Shown: positions 1 to 7,351, counted from the stretch's first letter. The stretch: DNA of 9,494 nucleotides from Clostridiaceae bacterium (GCA_012513545.1 JAAZCB010000670.1:1-9494), one strand, 5' to 3'. Notes: generated by a model from the sequence alone, not told the origin. Numbers and translations are program-made.

Positions 1-607
1 CTGTCAACTGGTCATATTTGTTTGCCAATTCTGCAAATAATCTGGTATTTTGAATCTCATTCGCATCAATTGCATCATATATTTTTCCACACAACAAAGC
101 AAAGAGCATCATAGTTGCAAAAGCTAACGTTATATCAAGAAAACTGTGGGATAATAAATATCCAAATAATAAATCCCTACCGTTTGAAATAGTATAAAAC
201 AATATAGCTATAACTGCATTAGTAGCATATGCATATGCTGTAAGAATCAATGCAGGCTTCCTGCCAACGCCTACGCATGTGATTAATATAAGAAAAATGT
301 GTACAATATATGCCCATTCTCCCAATCCAAACACTACAATAAAAAAATTTATAACCAACATCTCGAATATTCTGAGTATATAATAGCTTTTTCTGTCAGA
401 AAACAAATTACGCTTTACTATAAGATACTTTACAAAATTTATAACTGCAGCAACAAGTAGCAATACAAGCCTGAAAGCAGGACTAAAATAAGCATCCGTC
501 GGCGACTGCGTATACATTAATTCTATTACTATTACATGGATACTAGCTATTATAAAAAACCAGGAGAATTTTGTATACATCAATTCGTACTTTTCTACTC
601 TTTTCAT
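1..607 (-). CDS. Polytopic membrane sensor-like protein, C-terminus cut by window edge
   Basis: Reading the minus strand from an ATG at 605-607 gives 202 open codons running off the left edge, so only the N-terminal part is present. The start is supported by a well-placed AAGGAAG site. The product has about six hydrophobic segments (roughly residues 13-31, 44-64, 78-95, 99-115, 118-139 and 147-174). A charged, probably helical stretch follows (from about 178, with the motif RLFAELANKYDQL), resembling the coiled-coil linker that joins membrane sensor regions to a kinase or cyclase output domain. This architecture suggests a NarL-type sensor histidine kinase, but the catalytic part lies outside the window, so that is inference. 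It lies 75 bp downstream of nth on the same strand and may share its transcript. An in-frame ATG at 665-667 also exists but lacks a good ribosome binding site. Confidence 0.75.
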   Translation of the reverse strand, partial: MKRVEKYELMYTKFSWFFIIASIHVIVIELMYTQSPTDAYFSPAFRLVLLLVAAVINFVKYLIVKRNLFSDRKSYYILRIFEMLVINFFIVVFGLGEWAYIVHIFLILITCVGVGRKPALILTAYAYATNAVIAILFYTISNGRDLLFGYLLSHSFLDITLAFATMMLFALLCGKIYDAIDANEIQNTRLFAELANKYDQLT

Positions 608-682
608 GAATTCACTTCCTTCTCTGGAAAGAATAATTACAGGCTTGTACTTATTGACGCCACACATTACAAAAGATCCGTT

Positions 683-1321
683 CTATTTCAGATGCTCTTT
701 TCCATAATCACAATAGTCCTTTATTCTACAGTTATTACAATCAGGCTTTCTCGCATTACAAACTGCTCTTCCGTGGTATACAAGCTGGTGACAAAACCTG
801 GACCAGTTTTCCTCAGGAACAATTTTCATCAAATCAAACTCTATTTTAACCGGATCGGAGGAATTACTAAGCCCTATCCTGTTACTGAGCCTTTTTGCGT
901 GGGTATCCACTACTATACCCGGAATGCCATATATCTCTGCAAGAACAAGGTTTGCCGTCTTTCTTCCTACACCTGGCAAAGTGAGTAAATCCTCAAGATT
1001 GTCCGGAACAATTCCATCAAAATTCTCAATTAATAACCTACTTGTTTCCTTAATATTTTTTGCCTTATTATGATAAAAACCTGTGGATTTGATATCCTGC
1101 TCAAGCTCTTTTAAATCTGAATTTGCAAAATCATAAACACTCTTATATTTCATAAAGAGTTCTTTGCTAACGACATTAACCCTGGCATCAGTGCATTGGG
1201 CTGACAATTGAGTTGAAACAAGAAGCTGCAGCGCATTCTTATAGTCTAGTGTGCAATCGGCAGTTTTGTATATTTCATCGAAAATCTTAATTATTTCGAT
1301 AACCCTGTTTTTATTGTTCAT
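683..1321 (-). CDS. nth: Endonuclease III, DNA glycosylase/AP lyase
   Basis: Base-excision repair enzyme that removes oxidised pyrimidines and nicks the resulting abasic site. The 212-residue length is normal for the bacterial family. The helix-hairpin-helix motif LPGVGRKTANLV lies at 115-126 and carries the catalytic lysine (Lys121, equivalent to Lys120 of E. coli Nth). The catalytic aspartate is Asp139 in VDTHAKRLSNRIG. The C-terminal [4Fe-4S] ligands follow the family spacing C-x6-C-x2-C-x5-C at Cys188, 195, 198 and 204, so the protein looks intact and active. The ATG start is preceded by AGGAGGA a few bases upstream. The glgA terminator separates it from glgA, so it probably has its own promoter in 1322-1450, where I could not pick a convincing one. 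The membrane protein gene downstream may be co-transcribed. Confidence 0.97.
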   Translation of the reverse strand: MNNKNRVIEIIKIFDEIYKTADCTLDYKNALQLLVSTQLSAQCTDARVNVVSKELFMKYKSVYDFANSDLKELEQDIKSTGFYHNKAKNIKETSRLLIENFDGIVPDNLEDLLTLPGVGRKTANLVLAEIYGIPGIVVDTHAKRLSNRIGLSNSSDPVKIEFDLMKIVPEENWSRFCHQLVYHGRAVCNARKPDCNNCRIKDYCDYGKEHLK

Positions 1322-1340
1322 TTATGTCCTCCTAATAATT

Positions 1341-1362
1341 ATAACAGATTAGCTCCTGTTAT
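1341..1362 (-). repeat. Perfect inverted repeat in nth leader
   Basis: ATAACAG and CTGTTAT form perfect 7-bp arms around an 8-nt spacer, directly upstream of the nth ribosome binding site. It could be an mRNA leader hairpin or a protein-binding site. No U-tract follows it on the minus strand, so it is not a standard terminator. Function is unknown. Confidence 0.45.
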
Positions 1363-1450
1363 GCCTATATAATTGTTATAAAATCTCATATAAAATGACA
1401 TAGAAATCAAAAACATCCTTATAGACAAAATTCAAACACATTTTACTAGC

Positions 1451-1475
1451 AAAAAAGTCCAGATGTCCTGGACTT
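1451..1475 (-). terminator. Rho-independent terminator of glgA
   Basis: On the minus strand, AAGTCCAG and CTGGACTT form a perfect 8-bp stem around the 5-nt loop GACAT. The stem runs straight into a T-rich tract (six T). It starts 26 bp past the glgA stop codon, so it ends the glgA transcript and insulates nth from read-through. Confidence 0.88.
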
Positions 1476-1501
1476 CTTAATTATTTGTCATAATAGGCTT
1501 G

Positions 1502-2965
1502 TTATTTTTTCCTGGTCAGCTTTTTATATAACTCTGAGTATTTCCCAGCAGACTTATCCCATGAATAATCAGTACTCATTGCTCTTTTAACAATCTTATC
1601 CCATTCACCCGGTTTCTCATTATAAAATTTCAAGGCCCTGTTAATAGTCTTAAGCATATCCTTCGATGTAAAGTCCTTGTAACAAAAGCCATTGCCTTTT
1701 TCCTTATCCAGTTCAACATCAAAAACCGTTTCCGCAAGTCCTCCGGTTGACCTTACAATAGGAATGGTTCCATATCTCAAACTGAACAACTGCCCCAATC
1801 CACACGGTTCAAATCGTGAAGGCATCAGGAACAGGTCACTCGCTGCGTAGATTCTCTGTGCAAGCGGTGCATTAAACCCAATATAAACACCCATTTTATC
1901 AGGGTACTTTTCCCTTATTTTTTTGAATCCTGTTTCATAATACTCGTCTCCTGCTCCCAACAAAACAAATTGGAGGTCATTTTTCATAATTTTATCTATT
2001 TCATCCATAATGAGATTAAGACCTTTTTGTCCTGTAAGTCTTGATATTAAACCAATAACAGGTACATCCCTCTTCGGCAGTCCCATCTCTTTTTGAAGAG
2101 CAAATTTATTATCCTTCTTAAACTTAATGGTTTCAACACTATAATTTTTAGATATTCTAGGATCTTTTTCAGGATTAAAGACATCATAATCTATCCCGTT
2201 AACAATACCGTAAAGGTCTTTTGACCTATTCTTCAACAAGCCTTCGAGCTTTTCACCATATTTTTCAGTCTGAATTTCTTTTGCATAGGTTTCACTAACA
2301 GTGTTAATTATGTCTGTGTATACCAAACCAGCCTTCATAAAGCTGAACATACTGTAGAATTCAACTTTTTCGGGTATAAATACTTCTTCTCCTACACCAA
2401 AAAGATTCAATACGCCTTTGGAGAAATTCCCCTGATACTCGAGATTATGGATAGTAAAAAGTGTTTTTATATTCTCATAAAACGGGTAAGACTTATATTT
2501 CTCACCTAACAACATGCAAACAGGTCCTGTATGCCAGTCGTTGCAGTGAATTATATCAGGCTTGAAATCAATTTTAGGAAGCATATCCAATACAGCTCTG
2601 CAGAAAAATGCAAATCTGTCCGCATCGTCAAAATAACAATATATTCCTTCCCGGTCAAAATAATGATAGTTATCAATAAAATACACAGGCACGCATTTCT
2701 CTATATTATTATGTCTGAATTCTATTTTACCTTCCCTAACAATGCAAGTTGCCTGCCTGTCATTAATATTTACAGAAAAATCAGTCAGGTAGCTCATATC
2801 TGTTTTTATCTGCTGATATCTGGGCATTGCAATTCTAACATCGTACCCCAGTGAAACCAAAGACTTGGGCAAAGACCCTGCAACGTCCGCCAATCCTCCC
2901 GTTTTTGCAAATGGAGAAACTTCAACAGAAACGTATAACACCTTTAAACCATCATTTTCTCTCAT
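1502..2965 (-). CDS. glgA: Glycogen synthase (ADP-glucose type, GT5)
   Basis: Transfers glucose from ADP-glucose to the non-reducing end of alpha-1,4-glucan in cytoplasmic glycogen synthesis. At 487 residues it has normal GlgA length. The N-terminal GT5 domain carries the sugar-nucleotide motif KTGGLADVAG at 21-30, HCNDWHTG at 140-147 and TIHNLEYQG at 171-179. The C-terminal GT-B half carries SRLTGQKG at 308-315, the catalytic-site motif SRFEPCGLGQ at 383-392 (Glu386) and STGGLAETV at 406-414. The ATG is preceded by GGAGGT five bases upstream. No other glycogen genes (glgC, glgD, glgB, glgP) lie in the window, so it appears to be transcribed alone, ending at the hairpin just downstream. The roughly 400 bp upstream is unusually long for these neighbours and may hold its promoter and a leader. 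Confidence 0.97.
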   Translation of the reverse strand: MRENDGLKVLYVSVEVSPFAKTGGLADVAGSLPKSLVSLGYDVRIAMPRYQQIKTDMSYLTDFSVNINDRQATCIVREGKIEFRHNNIEKCVPVYFIDNYHYFDREGIYCYFDDADRFAFFCRAVLDMLPKIDFKPDIIHCNDWHTGPVCMLLGEKYKSYPFYENIKTLFTIHNLEYQGNFSKGVLNLFGVGEEVFIPEKVEFYSMFSFMKAGLVYTDIINTVSETYAKEIQTEKYGEKLEGLLKNRSKDLYGIVNGIDYDVFNPEKDPRISKNYSVETIKFKKDNKFALQKEMGLPKRDVPVIGLISRLTGQKGLNLIMDEIDKIMKNDLQFVLLGAGDEYYETGFKKIREKYPDKMGVYIGFNAPLAQRIYAASDLFLMPSRFEPCGLGQLFSLRYGTIPIVRSTGGLAETVFDVELDKEKGNGFCYKDFTSKDMLKTINRALKFYNEKPGEWDKIVKRAMSTDYSWDKSAGKYSELYKKLTRKK

Positions 2966-3322
2966 TTTTTACCTCCACCATTTTGTCATTTTTTCAGCCA
3001 GTCGAAAATAAATTAACATAATAAAAGCTGATTTTCAATAGTTTTATATGGTAAATGCAATCCGGTGCTAATAAGCAAAACTCAACTATATAATTTATGG
3101 TTAATGCGCTTGTTAAAGATGCAAAACATAAACCATATAGTATGCCACTTATCGCATAACTCAGACTAATCAAAAAAGTAAATCCGGATTATACCTCACT
3201 TAAATATATTTATACCCATTTTATGCAGTTGAATAAACATTTTCTACTGATATGCTAAATTAACAGTTGGTATACAATAACTCTTCAAGTATATATTCTA
3301 CATACAATTGCAAAAACCCTTC
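2966..3322 (-). other. Long glgA upstream region with short repeats and a weak possible small ORF
   Basis: No confident gene lies here. On the minus strand a TATAAT box at 3188-3193 has no recognisable -35 partner. If used, it would give a leader of roughly 215 nt. A 10-bp palindrome AATCCGGATT sits at 3181-3190. Two plus-strand copies of a near-identical 12-mer, TATGGTAAATGC (3047-3058) and TATGGTTAATGC (3096-3107), lie 49 bp apart, with a weaker inverted copy at 3126-3137. A minus-strand reading frame from a TTG at 3173 down to a TGA at 2994 encodes 59 mostly hydrophobic residues but has no ribosome binding site. I do not recognise a riboswitch fold. This may be regulatory sequence for glgA. 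Confidence 0.35.
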
Positions 3323-3351
3323 AAAAAAAAGCAACCTTTACGGTTGCTTTT
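3323..3351 (-). terminator. Rho-independent terminator of htrA
   Basis: On the minus strand AAAAGCAACC and GGTTGCTTTT form a perfect 10-bp stem around GTAAA, followed by an eight-T run. It begins 14 bp after the htrA stop codon and closes the regulator-kinase-htrA group. Confidence 0.93.
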
Positions 3352-3364
3352 CAAATACTCTTTA

Positions 3365-4723
3365 TTATTTTTCTTCACCAAGTTCCACTTGGAGGGTTAA
3401 GGTTTCTCCATCTCTGTATACCTCAATTTTTACTATATCCCCTGGTTTATGTGTATTTTTTACTTCATTTAGCTTATCAAGCGATGTTACTGTTATTCCG
3501 TCAATCTTTGTGATTATATCCTGTGGCTTCACTCCTGCCTTATAAGCTCCGCTGAAAGGATGAACTTCAGACACATGAACTCCCATAGGTACTTTGTATT
3601 GTTTTGCCATTTGCTCATTGAATCTCGATTCTGCTGTAATACCGAGGAAAGGTCTTCCCTTAACATATTGGAACTCAATGAGACTATCTGTTATTTCCTT
3701 TGCTTTATTGACCGGTATGGCAAAACCCAAACCTTCATAGCCTTCACCACCAATTTTGGCAGCATTAACGCCAATAAGCTTACCTTCCGCATTCACAAGT
3801 GCTCCGCCACTATTACCCGGGTTAATTGAAGCATCAGTTTGAATCAGCTTTAGTTCTTTTCCATCGGCAATAGGTATTGTCCTGTTAAGCCCGCTTATTA
3901 CACCAACAGTTACAGAACCCATATATTCTAATCCACCAGGGTTTCCAATGGCAACTGCCAGTTCTCCCACCTTAACGTTATCCGAATTTCCGAACTCAAC
4001 AGTAGGCAGGTCTTGTGCATCAATTTTAAGTACTGCCAGATCCGTCCTTGAGTCTCTTCCAATAACCTTTGCCGGGTAAGTTTTATCCTTGTTGTTTGGC
4101 AGAATAATCTCAATCTTTGATCCCTGGCTTATTTCGTTTGTATTTCCAACCAAAGCACTTTCAACAACGTGGTTATTGGTCATTATATAACCGTCACTTT
4201 TTATTATGATACCTGATCCTGAAGACGGTACGTTCCTTGGAGTAAAAAAGAAAAAGTCATCCGATGCTCTTGAATTGACACTTATTCCGACAACAGCCGG
4301 ACCAACCTTTTCTGCTATTGCCACAACCGGTGATGAAGCATTCTCGATAACAACCTTCTTATAAGCGCTTGCATCAACACCTGTACCAACCAAATTACCA
4401 GTATTACCCAGTTCAGTATTGCCAAGTCCAAAGTATGACCTTACGGAAGGCTGGAGTGCAGGAGCAGCAAACTGAAAGAATGCTCCCGTAACCGCGCCAC
4501 CTAATATTGAACTCATTAAAGCTACAAGCACAAGTTGTGCCAAAATACCATTAGTTTTTTTCTTTGGCTTGGTGTAGCTTTCCGTATAAAATGAGGAAGA
4601 CTTCAAATCATTTCCTCTGTTTTCGTATTTAATAACACCATTGCCACTATCAGTTTCAACATTATTAACTCTCTCAAAATTATTAAAGTCATCATTGTAA
4701 TTATTGTTGTTATAATTATCCAT
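3365..4723 (-). CDS. htrA: Membrane-anchored HtrA/DegP-like serine protease with PDZ domain
   Basis: Envelope quality-control protease that degrades or refolds misfolded exported proteins. The 452-residue protein has an Asn-rich cytoplasmic N-terminus (to about residue 55), one transmembrane anchor near 59-83, a trypsin-like domain and a single C-terminal PDZ domain from about 357 (GRPFLGITAES) to 450. The catalytic triad is complete: His185 in TNNHVVES, Asp228 in SRTDLAVLK and Ser305 in NPGNSGGAL. The start is the ATG at 4721-4723. An in-frame ATG at 4739-4741 is disfavoured because its codons coincide with the AAAGGAG ribosome binding site of the downstream ATG. It lies 132 bp after the kinase gene with no terminator between, and has its own strong promoter. 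A neighbouring two-component pair suggests secretion-stress control as in the Bacillus CssRS regulon. Paralogues (htrB, yyxA) make the exact symbol uncertain. Confidence 0.95.
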   Translation of the reverse strand: MDNYNNNNYNDDFNNFERVNNVETDSGNGVIKYENRGNDLKSSSFYTESYTKPKKKTNGILAQLVLVALMSSILGGAVTGAFFQFAAPALQPSVRSYFGLGNTELGNTGNLVGTGVDASAYKKVVIENASSPVVAIAEKVGPAVVGISVNSRASDDFFFFTPRNVPSSGSGIIIKSDGYIMTNNHVVESALVGNTNEISQGSKIEIILPNNKDKTYPAKVIGRDSRTDLAVLKIDAQDLPTVEFGNSDNVKVGELAVAIGNPGGLEYMGSVTVGVISGLNRTIPIADGKELKLIQTDASINPGNSGGALVNAEGKLIGVNAAKIGGEGYEGLGFAIPVNKAKEITDSLIEFQYVKGRPFLGITAESRFNEQMAKQYKVPMGVHVSEVHPFSGAYKAGVKPQDIITKIDGITVTSLDKLNEVKNTHKPGDIVKIEVYRDGETLTLQVELGEEK

Positions 4724-4730
4724 AATCAAA

Positions 4731-4738
4731 ACTCCTTT
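4731..4738 (-). promoter_or_regulatory. Ribosome binding site that fixes the htrA start
   Basis: GAAAGGAG-type sequence sits 8 bases before the ATG at 4721-4723 and overlaps the codons that would follow the upstream in-frame ATG at 4739-4741. This makes the shorter, 452-residue product much more likely. Confidence 0.8.
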
Positions 4739-4840
4739 CAAAGCTTATTTTTCTTTCGTTAATTTTATTATAAATAATGAATTTTAAAAAGTTATGAATA
4801 AACTGTTAATTGTTAATATTAATAATAGCAGGTAGCAACT

Positions 4841-4869
4841 ATATTAGTATGTACCCTATATTCTGTCAA
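4841..4869 (-). promoter_or_regulatory. Sigma-A type promoter for htrA
   Basis: On the minus strand a perfect -35 TTGACA (4864-4869) is followed after exactly 17 bp by the -10 TAATAT (4841-4846). The -35 lies inside the last codons of the upstream kinase gene. Transcription would begin near 4834, giving a leader of about 110 nt that contains tandem TGTTAAT copies on the plus strand near 4804-4817. This would let htrA be expressed independently of the regulator-kinase transcript. Confidence 0.75.
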
Positions 4870-6370
4870 TATTATCATGAGCTCTGCTCAATGTGAAAGA
4901 AAACTTTGTCCCCACGCCAACTTCACTTGTAACCCATATCTCCTGCTTGTGTTCATTAATTATGTTTTTAACAATTGCAAGTCCCAGACCGGTACCGGTT
5001 TTATCAGCACTTCTTGACTTATCCGACTTGTAAAACCTGTCCCAGACCATGTTAATTTCACTGTTGTCTATTCCTATTCCGTTATCTTCAACAAAAACGA
5101 GAACCTTATTCCTGTATGTTGAAGTACCAAGAATTATTCTTCCATTTTGCCTTACAAACTTGACTGCATTATGGACAAGGTTTATTATTACTCTTTCTAT
5201 TGAATCCACATCACCATTAACATATATTTCGTCTTCTTCAAAATTAGCCTCAATATGGATATCCTTTTGTATGATCAGATTCTCAAGTTTTATTATACAC
5301 CTGCGTATCAACTCATTAATATTGAAATTAATGGGTCTTAACCTTATTTCCCCTGATTCCATTTTAGCCAGATCAAGTAAATCTGTTGTAAGCCTGTTAA
5401 GTCTCTTTGTCTCGTCCCTGACTATTGTAAGATATTCCTTCTGCCTTTTTTCAGGAATTGTACCGTCCAGTATACCCTCAATAAAACCATGTATTGACGT
5501 CATTGGTGTCCTGAGTTCATGTGAAACATTAGCAATAAATCCCTTCCTCATTTCTTCAAGATTCTGAAGCGCACTTGCCATATTGTTAAAGCTTGTGGCA
5601 AGCTCACCTATTTCATCTTCAGAGCGAATGTCCAGACGTTTATCAAATTCTCCGTCTGCGATCCGCTTTGCAGCATTATTTATTTCTTTAAGCGGTTTCG
5701 AAAGCCTCAATGAAAATACATAAACCAATGCTATTGATACAACAATTGCCGCAGCTACAGACAGAAAGAAAAATCTGAATATATTATTTATAGCCCTGCT
5801 GATTTCAGGAATCCTGGTATGAAGGTATACAGCCCCCAAGACCTCTCCCTTGTATACAAACGGCCTTTGAATAGTAAGCCAGTAGCTTTCTTCAAACAAA
5901 CCGTAAAAATTTCCTATCTCTTTTATATACTCCTTTTGCCCGCTCATTACATCCTTGAACTGTTTGTCATCTTTTAATTTGCCATTTCCTAAGCCATTAT
6001 CGAGCTTTCTGGATTCTGTTCTGGACATACTGCCATTTGCGTCTGCCTTAAGCCATATCTCACCATCCGGTAAAACGACCCATATAACTGAATTTGTATT
6101 TGTACTGAGAAAGTTTATATATGACGTCAGATTGCCTTCTAATATTTCCCTTATAATAATGTTGTCAGAATTTCTTACATAAGTTTCCAGTCCCCTGTTA
6201 ATGTATTGGCTGGCTTCATTAAGGGTATGCTCCTTTTCTCTGGAAAGAAAATTCCACAAAAAGAAGTAGAGCATCCCTGCTGTTATTGAAGTACTCACAA
6301 GTAAAATAACTATAAAGATGGTCACAATCTTGCTAAACAAGGTACTCTTACCTAACAATGTTCCAAACAT
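4856..6370 (-). CDS. Membrane sensor histidine kinase with extracytoplasmic domain and HAMP
   Basis: Sensor half of a two-component system. The 504 residues contain a first transmembrane helix at about 13-40, an extracytoplasmic domain of about 155 residues (41-196) with a PAS/Cache-like stretch around VIWVVLPDGEIW, and a second helix at about 197-221. A HAMP domain (about 222-275), HisKA domain and HATPase domain follow. Phospho-acceptor is His284 in VSHELRTPM. The ATP-binding boxes are complete: N box NLVHNAVKF (397-405), G1 VEDNGIGI (427-434), F box WDRFYK (443-448) and G2 GTGLGLAIVK (459-468). HAMP passes directly to HisKA without a cytoplasmic PAS, unlike WalK and like CssS. Its start codon overlaps the regulator stop by one base (TAATG), so translation is coupled. 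The signal sensed is not readable from sequence; the htrA neighbour suggests envelope protein stress. Confidence 0.94.
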   Translation of the reverse strand: MFGTLLGKSTLFSKIVTIFIVILLVSTSITAGMLYFFLWNFLSREKEHTLNEASQYINRGLETYVRNSDNIIIREILEGNLTSYINFLSTNTNSVIWVVLPDGEIWLKADANGSMSRTESRKLDNGLGNGKLKDDKQFKDVMSGQKEYIKEIGNFYGLFEESYWLTIQRPFVYKGEVLGAVYLHTRIPEISRAINNIFRFFFLSVAAAIVVSIALVYVFSLRLSKPLKEINNAAKRIADGEFDKRLDIRSEDEIGELATSFNNMASALQNLEEMRKGFIANVSHELRTPMTSIHGFIEGILDGTIPEKRQKEYLTIVRDETKRLNRLTTDLLDLAKMESGEIRLRPINFNINELIRRCIIKLENLIIQKDIHIEANFEEDEIYVNGDVDSIERVIINLVHNAVKFVRQNGRIILGTSTYRNKVLVFVEDNGIGIDNSEINMVWDRFYKSDKSRSADKTGTGLGLAIVKNIINEHKQEIWVTSEVGVGTKFSFTLSRAHDNIDRI

Positions 6371-7056
6371 TATTTCACCTCAAACTTGTATCCGACTCCC
6401 CAGACCGTTTTCAACTGCCAATTCTGACCTTCAATATCAATCTTCTCCCTAAGCCTTTTAATGTGAACATCAACAGTTCTTGAATCACCATAAAAGTCAA
6501 ACCCCCAAACTTGCTCCAGAAGCTGTTCTCTTGTAAATACCTTGTTTGGATTAGAGGCAATAAAGTAGAGCAATTCGAGTTCTTTAGGCGGAATCTCCAT
6601 GTCTTTGCCGTTTACCTTAAGAATATAATTGGACTTATTAATTACCAGGTTAGGATATACTATTTCCTGAGTATCTATTTCCTTGTGCTCATATCTTCTT
6701 AATACTGCCTTTAATCTTGCCACAAGCTCCTTAGGCTCAAAGGGTTTTACCATGTAATCATCTGCCCCAAGCTCCAGTCCAAGCACCTTGTCAAAAGTCT
6801 CACCCTTTGCCGAGAGCATAATAATAGGGATATTGCTTACTTTTCTCATTTCACGGCAAACCTGCCAGCCATCAACTCCTGGGAGCATGATATCAAGAAT
6901 AACAATGTTGGGTGTAAAACTTTTAAACTCTTCTACCGCCTTTATTCCATTATATACAGTTATAACCTCATAGCCTTCCTTTTCCATATAAAGCCTTATA
7001 AGCTCGCAAATATTTACATCATCATCAATTACCATTACTTTTGTCCTGTTGTTCAT
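6370..7056 (-). CDS. OmpR/PhoB-family response regulator
   Basis: DNA-binding partner of the adjacent kinase. The 228 residues comprise a receiver domain (about 5-120) and a winged-helix output domain (about 131-226). The receiver has acidic pocket residues Asp11-Asp13, phosphorylation site Asp55 in VILDIMLPG, switch residue Ser82 in LSAKG and conserved Lys104 in VKPFEP. The output domain shows PPKELELL, REQLLEQVWG and the recognition helix SRTVDVHIKRLREKI, ending WGVGYKFE. The ATG follows an AGAGGT site six bases upstream. The stop codon overlaps the kinase ATG by one base. The upstream 300 bp is rich in inverted repeats, which may include an autoregulatory site. By context it may regulate htrA as CssR does, but sequence alone cannot separate it from other PhoB-like regulators. 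Confidence 0.95.
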   Translation of the reverse strand: MNNRTKVMVIDDDVNICELIRLYMEKEGYEVITVYNGIKAVEEFKSFTPNIVILDIMLPGVDGWQVCREMRKVSNIPIIMLSAKGETFDKVLGLELGADDYMVKPFEPKELVARLKAVLRRYEHKEIDTQEIVYPNLVINKSNYILKVNGKDMEIPPKELELLYFIASNPNKVFTREQLLEQVWGFDFYGDSRTVDVHIKRLREKIDIEGQNWQLKTVWGVGYKFEVK

Positions 7057-7083
7057 AAGCTACCTCTCCAATACGAATAAATG

Positions 7084-7109
7084 ATTATAAGCTATACTAA
7101 TTTTATCAA
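7084..7109 (-). promoter_or_regulatory. Possible promoter for the regulator-kinase operon
   Basis: On the minus strand a perfect TATAAT (7084-7089) lies about 28 bp before the regulator ATG. The best -35 candidate, TTGATA at 7104-7109, is only 14 bp away, shorter than the usual 16-18. The -10 is good and the -35 is poor, so use may need an activator. Confidence 0.35.
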
Positions 7110-7169
7110 ATATTAGTCTCAAGGTATATAAACATTTTAAACCCATTAATTGGTTTATGCTTAGAAAAG

Positions 7170-7214
7170 CTGATATTTTTTTAGCAAAACGCTTTTGTTT
7201 GCATAAAATATCAG
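7170..7214. repeat. Long inverted repeat with nested hairpin
   Basis: CTGATATTTT (7170-7179) and AAAATATCAG (7205-7214) are perfect 10-bp arms. Inside them a second partial stem exists (GCAAA and TTTGC, with CAAAA-CGC-TTTTG nested at 7185-7197). It lies 114-158 bp upstream of the regulator start. It has no terminal U-tract of terminator type on either strand. It could be a leader structure or an extended binding site. Confidence 0.55.
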
Positions 7215-7279
7215 TATAAAGAAATCCATATAAGCCATAATATATCAAAGTAGAAATGAACTTATACTGAGAATTTAAC

Positions 7280-7296
7280 ATGGTTAAATTAACCAT
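7280..7296. promoter_or_regulatory. Palindrome, candidate operator
   Basis: ATGGTTAA-A-TTAACCAT is a 17-bp palindrome with perfect 8-bp arms around one base, about 225 bp before the regulator gene and 57 bp after the coiled-coil gene. The compact symmetric form is typical of a dimeric regulator site, but the regulator is unknown. Confidence 0.4.
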
Positions 7297-7335
7297 CTAT
7301 AGGTCTATTTAGAAGTTTAATCTGTTAATACTTAT

Positions 7336-7351
7336 TTAAAAGGCACTTGCC
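7336..7351 (-). terminator. Weak hairpin after the coiled-coil gene
   Basis: On the minus strand AGGC-AAGT-GCCT, extendable by two A-U or G-U pairs, is followed by a short TTTT run. It starts immediately after the stop codon. The stem is short, so termination is probably partial. Confidence 0.35.

Noticed and set aside
536..988. Plus-strand 150-codon reading frame
   Set aside because: It lies largely opposite nth, whose catalytic and Fe-S motifs are clear, and it has no family features. It is an antisense shadow.
2966..3322. A riboswitch in the glgA leader
   Set aside because: No known riboswitch core could be recognised, and no terminator-type hairpin with a U-tract lies between the possible promoter and the ATG.
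5049..5567. Plus-strand 172-codon frame
   Set aside because: Entirely antisense to the kinase HisKA and ATPase domains; low-complexity Ser/Leu/Ile composition typical of a shadow.
7060..7296. Minus-strand 78-codon frame before the response regulator
   Set aside because: No ribosome binding site, starts within a palindrome, runs through the inverted repeats and up to the regulator start, and has no recognisable features.
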